Below, piece by piece: positions 44,740-50,058 of a stretch of 50,058 nucleotides of DNA. Source of the DNA: Planctomycetota bacterium (GTDB taxonomy: Bacteria; Planctomycetota; Planctomycetia; Gemmatales; Gemmataceae). The stretch is taken from positions 1-50,058 of the forward strand of contig JACPZP010000153.1 of assembly GCA_016195405.1 (NCBI GenBank), in the 5' to 3' direction. Within the stretch, counting starts at the first letter, position 1. Each line of letters begins with the position of its first letter. The notes under the pieces are model-generated. The model was not told the origin of the DNA. It saw only the letters and a program-made list of their open reading frames with translations, and did no database searches. Made by a program: the position numbers and the translations under genes.

Positions 44740-45483
44740 TCATCGACGTGCTTCAAGGAAAGCGCGCCATCGTTGCGGAACGGCATCCCACGCCGACTGG
44801 TACGTAGCTTCGAGAGGCACCGGAACTTGACCGCCGGGCTTTAAGAACAAGGGCATGTCACGAAGCTTGTCTCCCACCGCGAAGGGAATCACATAGGTCT
44901 TCACCGAAAGGTCGCATTCATATGCGGCCAGGGTCAGACGTTTGTCACCTGGGAAAACGTACTCTTGGCCGGCGAAGGCATCCCAGATGACGGAGTGAAT
45001 CCCGTTAGGATCACGACGTCCTGGTGGATGGAGATCGACGATCAGAAGATGCACACCTTTCTCTAGGAGTTCTGAAGCTTTCTGCACGAAGGCGCGTAAT
45101 GCGTTGCGACTGGATTTGTTGCCCGGCGAGACAATTTCAACCATGGCTACAATGCGATCGCCGCTGACGTGCCTCACGGCTACGGTATTCTGCTTACGCC
45201 GATAAAACTCCAAGTCCGTCTCGGCCGTAACCTTTAGTGTCGGAGCGGCTAGGACGACTCCTCCGCTATTCTCAGGCGATGATGTGGAAGAATCATCATC
45301 CCCATCGCGGCCTTGAAGCGTCAGCACATCCGGACCGAATCCCGCGGCATGCTGTTCGGCCAACGCGTAATAATCGGCAGGCAAAATGCCACGGTTCAAG
45401 GCTCGCTTGATTTCTTCAATCCAGGCGTGGTGGAAATCATGGAATACTCCTGCTTCCACTCGAGTCCAGTCGTGGACGGGCAT
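44740..45483 (-). CDS. DUF4058-family protein
   Basis: The 247-residue protein begins 'MPVHDWTRVEAGVFHDFHHAW', a start I recognise from the DUF4058 family of planctomycetes and cyanobacteria. It continues with 'VAMVEIVSPGNKSSRNALRAFVQKASELL' and 'HLLIVDLHPPGRRDPNG', where the E-I-V-S-x-x-N-K resembles a PD-(D/E)XK-like nuclease core. Function is not established. ATG 45483 is supported by GAGAGGAG upstream. Confidence 0.8.
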   Translation of the reverse strand: MPVHDWTRVEAGVFHDFHHAWIEEIKRALNRGILPADYYALAEQHAAGFGPDVLTLQGRDGDDDSSTSSPENSGGVVLAAPTLKVTAETDLEFYRRKQNTVAVRHVSGDRIVAMVEIVSPGNKSSRNALRAFVQKASELLEKGVHLLIVDLHPPGRRDPNGIHSVIWDAFAGQEYVFPGDKRLTLAAYECDLSVKTYVIPFAVGDKLRDMPLFLKPGGQVPVPLEATYQSAWDAVPQRWRAFLEARR

Positions 45484-45574
45484 GGCTCGAATCTCCTCTC
45501 GGGACAAACCGCCGCCATTATTCTAACTTCACAGCTTGGAATCCGCGAGCGCGAAACGTAAACCACCTCTTGCC

Positions 45575-46387
45575 ATGCACGATTTCGAAGTCATCAATCC
45601 GCACATCCGGCGCGGCCGGTTTCGCTCCGTCCTCTTCGATTTTGACGGCACCTTGTCTTTGATCCGCGAAGGTTGGCCGCAGGTCATGATTCCGATGATG
45701 GTCGACGTTCTTCGGCAAACCGGGACAGCCGAGGATCAGGCCGCCTTGACGAAGCATGTCGAAGACTTCGTGATGCGTCTTAACGGCCGGCAAACGATCT
45801 ACCAGATGATGCAACTTGCCGACGAGGTAAGGAAACGCGGCGGAGTTCCGCTGGAGCCGCTCGCATACAAGCACCGTTACCACGATCTGCTCATGGAGCG
45901 CATTCGCGGCCGGATCGACGCCCTGTCCGCGGGATCGGCAACGCCGGAGGAATGGACGGTCCCCGGCAGTCATGCGATTTTGGAGAATCTCAAGCGCCGC
46001 GGCCTGACTCTTTATCTGGCAAGCGGCACAGATCTGGCGTTCGTCCGCCGTGAAGCCGAACTGCTGGGATTGACGACTTACTTCGGCGAGCACATTTACG
46101 GCGCCCTCGACGACTACAAGAATTTCTCCAAGGCAATGATCATCGACCGCATCCTGCGCGAGAACGATTTGCACGGCGATGAATTGCTCGGCTTTGGCGA
46201 CGGCTTCGTCGAGATCGAGGAAATCAAGCGCGTCGGCGGGGTAGCGGTGGCCGTGGCGAGCGACGAGGTCAAGCGTTCGGGCATCAACCAATGGAAGCGC
46301 GATCGCCTTGTCCGCGCCGGGGCGGACCTGGTTATCGGAGATTTCCGAGAGCAACATCGCTTGGTCGCGTTCCTAATCGAGAAATAA
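45575..46387 (+). CDS. HAD-superfamily hydrolase (phosphatase)
   Basis: The 270-residue protein has HAD motif I 'VLFDFDGTLSLI' with the nucleophilic Asp, motif II threonine/serine in 'LTLYLASGTD', a lysine in 'YKNFSKAMIIDRIL', and motif IV 'LLGFGDGFVEIEEIKRVGG'. The cap lies between motifs I and II. Members dephosphorylate sugars, nucleotides or other small phosphates; the substrate is open. ATG 45575 gives the family start but lacks a clear ribosome binding site; a TTG at 45536 is an alternative. Confidence 0.85.
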   Translation: MHDFEVINPHIRRGRFRSVLFDFDGTLSLIREGWPQVMIPMMVDVLRQTGTAEDQAALTKHVEDFVMRLNGRQTIYQMMQLADEVRKRGGVPLEPLAYKHRYHDLLMERIRGRIDALSAGSATPEEWTVPGSHAILENLKRRGLTLYLASGTDLAFVRREAELLGLTTYFGEHIYGALDDYKNFSKAMIIDRILRENDLHGDELLGFGDGFVEIEEIKRVGGVAVAVASDEVKRSGINQWKRDRLVRAGADLVIGDFREQHRLVAFLIEK

Positions 46388-46493
46388 GCGCAGGCTCGCT
46401 CACCAAATGGTTTGCGCTGCGCTCCCCCCTGAGCAGCCGCGCAAACCAATTTCTGTACTTGAATGTCAATCAAAAATGCATTTCAATCGGATT

Positions 46494-47174
46494 TCAAGCG
46501 TCGGGATTCGCCGGGCTGGCTTGCCACTCTTCCACGCGGACGCCGTCTTTTGTCGGATTGAACTGATAGATCTTATCCGCGTAGGGCCGGAACACCTTAA
46601 TATCGTGGTGGCTGATCATGAGCACCTGAAAACCCAGCGTGCGGCCTGCGTCGTGAACGATTTTCACTAAGCGCGGCACGAGATCGGGCCTGAGCCAGCA
46701 GTCTTGCTCGTCCAATACCAGAAAGCGGTCGTGGACGGCGGCGTCGAGGGTTTTGAGCGCGAACATCCGCAAGCCGACCGAGAGGATGTTGGCTACGGAG
46801 CCGCCTTGGCCCTTCATGATGTCTTCGGGGTTGCCGTCGCGCTCGATGTGGAAGCTCATCGTCGCGCCGCCCCGCTTGTAATCGCGGGTCACTTTGAGTT
46901 CGATGGGCTGATCGAGCACTTCCTCAAGAGCTTTGGTGAGCTGCGCTTCCAAAACCTTTACGAGCTTGCCGAAAAGCTCCTCGCTAAGGACTTCGAGCGC
47001 ATCATCGACGGCGTCGGCGATTCCCAAGTAATCGGTCACCTTCTGCAAATCGACAGCCTTGGCCACACGATTCTGTTGGAGGAGTTGCCGTCTTTCTTGA
47101 AGGCGCTCAAGCTTGTTGCGGATCTTGTCCGGCGGCGGGCAGGGAACCGCAATTGCAGCAAGGGAAGGGCTCAT
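46494..47174 (-). CDS. Rad50/SbcC-like ATPase, separate C-terminal half
   Basis: The 226-residue protein is the second nucleotide-binding half of an SMC/Rad50-type ATPase, encoded alone. It has an ABC-signature-like segment 'GQGGSVANILSVGLR' (122-136), Walker B 'FLVLDEQDCWL' (151-161, catalytic Glu 156), a D-loop-like 'RPDLVPRL' and the switch histidines 'ISHHD' (187-191). A short coiled-coil-prone stretch (about 17-50) leads in. No Walker A is present; it is supplied by the product of 48170-49630. The ATG overlaps the stop of the coiled-coil gene by 4 bases (ATGA), implying coupled translation. No CXXC zinc hook is present. Confidence 0.85.
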   Translation of the reverse strand: MSPSLAAIAVPCPPPDKIRNKLERLQERRQLLQQNRVAKAVDLQKVTDYLGIADAVDDALEVLSEELFGKLVKVLEAQLTKALEEVLDQPIELKVTRDYKRGGATMSFHIERDGNPEDIMKGQGGSVANILSVGLRMFALKTLDAAVHDRFLVLDEQDCWLRPDLVPRLVKIVHDAGRTLGFQVLMISHHDIKVFRPYADKIYQFNPTKDGVRVEEWQASPANPDA

Positions 47175-47485
47175 TTCTTCGCCTCCTTGTCGGCGATTTC
47201 GGCGTGCCCCGCTTCCACCTGGGCGAGCTGATTCTCGATTTCCGACAAGTGCGCCTGGTACTCGGCTCGCTTGCGCTCATTCTCAACCTTCATGTGGTCA
47301 AGCTGTTTTCGAAGATCCTCAAGATCATCGGAGCCATAGCTATCGCAAGCTTGCTTTCTGAGTTTTTTCAGATTCCCTTCGCTGGTTTCAAGGTTTGCCT
47401 CGGCCGCAATCTTCTTATCGCGGAGGTTGTTGTACTGCTTTTGCAGCACGTCCATGCTCTTGGGTTGGTTGCTACTTACTTCCAT
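47171..47485 (-). CDS. Small coiled-coil protein of the split SbcCD-like operon
   Basis: The 104-residue protein is almost entirely heptad-like and charged ('DVLQKQYNNLRDKKIAAEANLE', 'LRKQLDHMKVENERKRAEYQ', 'LSEIENQLAQVEAGHAEIADKE'), predicting one long alpha-helical coiled coil. Its start lies inside the end of the metallophosphoesterase gene (14-base overlap) and its stop overlaps the start of the ATPase C-half. I do not recognise it by family. Its place suggests it is a missing arm segment or a linker pairing with the ATPase coiled coil. Confidence 0.75.
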   Translation of the reverse strand: MEVSSNQPKSMDVLQKQYNNLRDKKIAAEANLETSEGNLKKLRKQACDSYGSDDLEDLRKQLDHMKVENERKRAEYQAHLSEIENQLAQVEAGHAEIADKEAKK

Positions 47486-48188
47486 CGCTGTAGACCTCCT
47501 CAGCCAAAGTGCGAATTTCAGCCGAGTCGCTGCGGCGAATGCGGGCGATGTTGCCCGGATTGATCCACGTCGTCGTGCCGGTCACGATGTCGGCCGAGGG
47601 ACAATGAATGTGACCATTGACGAGGATATCGATGCCTGGGATTTCGCGCGGAATGAGCCGGCCGACTTCTTCGTAAACGGGAAAGCGAATATCGTGGTGT
47701 GTCAGCCAGATGACCAGAGGCGGGCCCTCAACACGGGAAATCTGCTCGGGCGCAAATCGCGCCGGCAGCGCTTGCCCCCAGGCTGAGCCGCCCACGACGA
47801 CGGCGCGCCCGCTCATATGGCCGCACCACGGACCGGAGCGTTCCAGAAGGCGCAACCGGCCCGACGCCCACAGGATCGCCAGGGCGTCGTCCATGTCCAG
47901 TTCGTTTTCCTTGCAATCGTGATTGCCGGCTATGCCCAGAACCGGGCCGTCCAACAACTCTAAGATCCGCACGAGGAGCCAATTACTGATGTCGCGCGGG
48001 TAGTGGAAAAAGTCGCCCAGGATGGCGGGCAGGAGATTGTTTTCGCGGGCGTAGCTAAGGCACCAGGCCAGCTTGCCCAGAATCGCTTCCGGGTAGTCGT
48101 CGCGGCGAAAACCAGGCACACGGCTGGCCAGATGCGGATCGCCAATGCAGAGCAAGCCGGTGTGTTCTACTAAAGGTCCTGACCCCAT
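47472..48188 (-). CDS. SbcD/Mre11-like metallophosphoesterase
   Basis: The 238-residue protein has the calcineurin-like metal motifs in order: 'GDPH' (D17, H19), 'LGDFFHY' (D59), 'GNHD' (89-91), 'THHD' and 'NGHIH'. These make the two-metal site of phosphoesterases including SbcD/Mre11 nucleases. It is shorter than SbcD and lacks the usual C-terminal capping domain. The start ATG 48188 lies 19 bases inside the end of the Walker A ATPase gene. Position between two ATPase halves strongly suggests a Mre11 role in a Rad50-type complex; a protein phosphatase role is less likely. Confidence 0.87.
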   Translation of the reverse strand: MGSGPLVEHTGLLCIGDPHLASRVPGFRRDDYPEAILGKLAWCLSYARENNLLPAILGDFFHYPRDISNWLLVRILELLDGPVLGIAGNHDCKENELDMDDALAILWASGRLRLLERSGPWCGHMSGRAVVVGGSAWGQALPARFAPEQISRVEGPPLVIWLTHHDIRFPVYEEVGRLIPREIPGIDILVNGHIHCPSADIVTGTTTWINPGNIARIRRSDSAEIRTLAEEVYSDGSK

Positions 48189-49630
48189 TTGGAAACCGTC
48201 TCCGCGAGTTTGTGTTTGGCCGCCTTCCGCAGCGCCCGCTCCACCTCGGCCTGATAGCCGCTCAACGCCAGATTGAATTGATCCCTTACCGTGGCGGGGT
48301 TTTCCGCCTCGGCCAGCTCCTCTGGAAACAGGATGGCCGCCTGTCCGAAGCCGAAAATGGCATCGAGATAGTTTTCGTGCTGGATTGCAAGGGCCGCGTC
48401 GTCGAGAAGTTTGCGAACCTGCTCGAGGCGCTGATTTTTCTTTTCGCCGGCGGATACAACCGGAGGACGGCCGTGGCGCTCGGCCACACGCAGTTCGCTT
48501 TCCACCTGCTTCATGGACGCGTTCGTGTCGGCAAGTGTTTGGTTGCATAAAGCAACGGCGCCCAGTGATTCTTCCAACTTGCAAATCAAGTCCGCGAGCG
48601 GCGTCGGATCAGGCAACTCCGGAAGCGTCGAGAGTTTCGCCAACGCCTGTTGCCGGCCATGAAGGCTGGCGTTCGCACGAAGAGCGGATTCCAATTCTTC
48701 CCACAGAGACTTCAAATTCTCGGCGTCGTGCAGGTCTTGGGGCGGCGTCGCCAGGTTCTCTAAAGTCCGGCGCCGCGCCATCTCCTGTTGGACCTGACTA
48801 TTTACTTGGAGCAGTTCGGCTATCAGCGCCGCAAGACTCGCCGTGTCTTCCAAAGTCGGCGGAGGCATTAAGGCGGCAAAACAGCTGTACGTTTTTTTCT
48901 GTCTTTCATGGATTAGCAAACGCGACCGTAGCGTTTCCATGTCGTCATGGAGCGCTTTTATCTTGGCCGCCGACTCCTCGATGTCACGATAGCGAGCCTC
49001 GACTTGCGATATGGATTCGGCAAGCGCGTCGAGCGGTTTGAGAGTATCGATCTCTACGTCCAACTTCTCCACTTCCGCTCGCAGCCATCTCTCTTCGTTC
49101 TTCTTGTCCTTCACCTTGGTGCGGTGCCGCTTTTGCATTTCCAGAAGTATGGCCGCGTCGGATGAGGAAGCGAAGAACAGGGCGGCTCTGCTTTCGGGCT
49201 CGTTGAGCAGAAAAATCGGAAACTTCTGCGGGCCGAAGTGAATGTCAAACGGGTCAATTTTCTCGCCCGGCTCGACTTTGGGCAGCCGCAAAACCTTGTG
49301 CAATTCTTCGGGCACATCGCCTTTAAGGCGATGGATTTCGCGGCCATCGATCACGTAACTGACGGTGCTGCCTTTGCGCTTCCAGGTGACGGTGTGACCG
49401 TCGTCAGTTTCGACGGTGACGCGGGCTTCCTTTTGGCCGTGGCGAACCATGTAAGACTTGGTGGCGTTGCTGCAAAGAGTTTCGAGAGCGGAGACGACGG
49501 CCGACTTACCGCAATTGTTAGGCCCGGTGAGGACGGTCAAGCCGGCGGCCGGTTCAATGACCGTTTGGACATGCGACATGTAGTTCTGTAGGATGATCCG
49601 TCGTATCACGATCCGATAACCACAATCCAT
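48170..49630 (-). CDS. Rad50/SbcC-like ATPase, separate N-terminal half with coiled coil
   Basis: The 486-residue protein begins with the AAA_23-type SMC/Rad50 N-lobe: 'RRIILQNYMSHVQTVIEP', Walker A 'GPNNCGKS' (36-43), and a Q-loop region 'IHFGPQKFPIFLLNEPESR'. From about 170 onward it is helical and coiled-coil-rich, ending in a helical region. No signature or Walker B motif is present, nor a CXXC zinc hook, so it must pair with the product of 46494-47174. It is the first gene of a four-gene operon with overlapping starts and stops. ATG 49630 is chosen; a GTG a few codons in is possible. Expected role: DNA-end or hairpin processing. Confidence 0.87.
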   Translation of the reverse strand: MDCGYRIVIRRIILQNYMSHVQTVIEPAAGLTVLTGPNNCGKSAVVSALETLCSNATKSYMVRHGQKEARVTVETDDGHTVTWKRKGSTVSYVIDGREIHRLKGDVPEELHKVLRLPKVEPGEKIDPFDIHFGPQKFPIFLLNEPESRAALFFASSSDAAILLEMQKRHRTKVKDKKNEERWLRAEVEKLDVEIDTLKPLDALAESISQVEARYRDIEESAAKIKALHDDMETLRSRLLIHERQKKTYSCFAALMPPPTLEDTASLAALIAELLQVNSQVQQEMARRRTLENLATPPQDLHDAENLKSLWEELESALRANASLHGRQQALAKLSTLPELPDPTPLADLICKLEESLGAVALCNQTLADTNASMKQVESELRVAERHGRPPVVSAGEKKNQRLEQVRKLLDDAALAIQHENYLDAIFGFGQAAILFPEELAEAENPATVRDQFNLALSGYQAEVERALRKAAKHKLAETVSKWGQDL

Positions 49631-49735
49631 TGTTGTGCACAGTCGTTCACCTAAGTGATTTTCTGAGAAATTATCGGAAAGTCAATGACAAAAAGCGACG
49701 CGCCGCGGCGACCACCCCCAATTGCTGCGTCCATG

Positions 49736-49791
49736 AAGCTCGCTCGGCGGTTTCGCGCGAACGTTCGCGCGCGAAATCGCCGAGCGAGCTT
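49736..49791. repeat. 56-base near-perfect palindrome
   Basis: Sequence AAGCTCGCTCGGCGG followed by TTTCGCGCGAAC is mirrored by its complement with a 2-base bulge and one mismatch, so nearly the whole 56 bases can extrude as one hairpin with almost no loop. It lies between the divergent split-SbcCD operon and the M20 peptidase gene. Confidence 0.8.
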
Positions 49792-49846
49792 TGACCACGC
49801 AGCAGATTGGTTTTCGATTCTTGGTTCTCTTCGGATTTCACACGGG

Positions 49847-49852
49847 TATAAT
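49847..49852 (+). promoter_or_regulatory. Candidate -10 box for the M20 peptidase gene
   Basis: A TATAAT preceded by GGG lies 15 bases before the ATG at 49868, leaving a very short leader. TTGGTT upstream is a possible -35. The support is moderate. Confidence 0.4.
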
Positions 49853-49867
49853 CCAAAATCCAAATCC

Positions 49868-50058
49868 ATGGGTCTTGAAAAGCTTCTAATTGCCGTCAAC
49901 CGGGAGCGCCTGCTGGACACGGCGACGCGCCTCGTTGCCGTGCCCAGTCCAACGGGTTCTGCGGGACCGGCACTCGATTGTCTCGCGAATATTTTGCAGG
50001 CCGACGGCTTCCAAGTGCAGCGACCTGTGGGCGGACATCCGGCCGCGCCCGCCGTCGC
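49868..50058 (+). CDS. M20-family metallopeptidase, N-terminal fragment at window edge
   Basis: About 63 codons are visible before the window ends. The start 'GLEKLLIAVNRERLLDTATR' and 'LVAVPSPTGSAGPALDCLAN' match the N-terminus of M20 peptidases and deacylases (ArgE/DapE/carboxypeptidase G2 type), where 'VPSPTG' precedes the first zinc histidine. The metal-binding residues lie beyond the window. Transcribed away from the split SbcCD-like operon. Confidence 0.7.
   Translation, partial: MGLEKLLIAVNRERLLDTATRLVAVPSPTGSAGPALDCLANILQADGFQVQRPVGGHPAAPAV

Overview
The window looks like a chromosomal segment of a planctomycete, most likely from the Gemmata-like lineages. This rests on recognition rather than a search: GC-rich sequence; families common in that phylum (squalene-cyclase-fold secreted protein, DUF3352-like and SCP-like secreted proteins, M81 peptidase, DUF4058, PQQ-type sugar dehydrogenase with haem motifs, an oversized SecA); and many gene gaps filled by palindromic repeats. 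Spacing between genes is loose, strands alternate often, and most starts carry a GGAG-type ribosome binding site.

Layout. 1-6.4 kb is a decayed DNA-modification locus: a helicase that has lost its N-terminal ATPase half, a REP-associated tyrosine transposase bracketed by REP copies, an adenine methylase gene broken by one in-frame TAG, and a leftover methylase C-terminus. 7.1-11.4 kb holds an M1 aminopeptidase, a SAM methyltransferase and an ABC-2 type permease. 11.47-12.43 kb is a dense minus-strand array of eleven tRNA genes, several with odd features. 12.9-19.4 kb holds small secreted proteins, an ankyrin protein split by a second in-frame TAG, a squalene-cyclase-fold protein and a DUF3352-like protein. 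19.7-25.5 kb holds secA (with an Sm-like insertion) and waaA. 25.4-29.1 kb holds a TIM-barrel protein, an M81 peptidase, a NifU fragment and an ATP-grasp ligase. 29.2-36.5 kb holds a TolC-like protein, an Mpo1-like protein, lgt (with a PDZ insertion), a MoxR ATPase, an HpcH-type aldolase and an isochorismatase-family protein. 36.7-40.4 kb is a nitrogen-assimilation cluster amtB-glnK-glnA. 40.5-46.4 kb holds a kinase-like/AAA fusion, the sugar dehydrogenase, a DUF4058 protein and a HAD phosphatase. 46.5-49.6 kb is a tightly overlapping four-gene operon encoding a Rad50/SbcC-like ATPase split into two polypeptides, a Mre11/SbcD-like metallophosphoesterase and a small coiled-coil protein. The window ends inside an M20-type peptidase gene.

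The best candidate for an undescribed system is the split SbcCD-like operon (46494-49630). Other strong points are the tRNA array, Lgt with a PDZ domain inside it, SecA with an Sm-like insertion, and at least eight kinds of palindromic repeat, many of which touch or supply stop codons. Two TAG-interrupted genes and several truncated genes mark the accessory parts as decaying.
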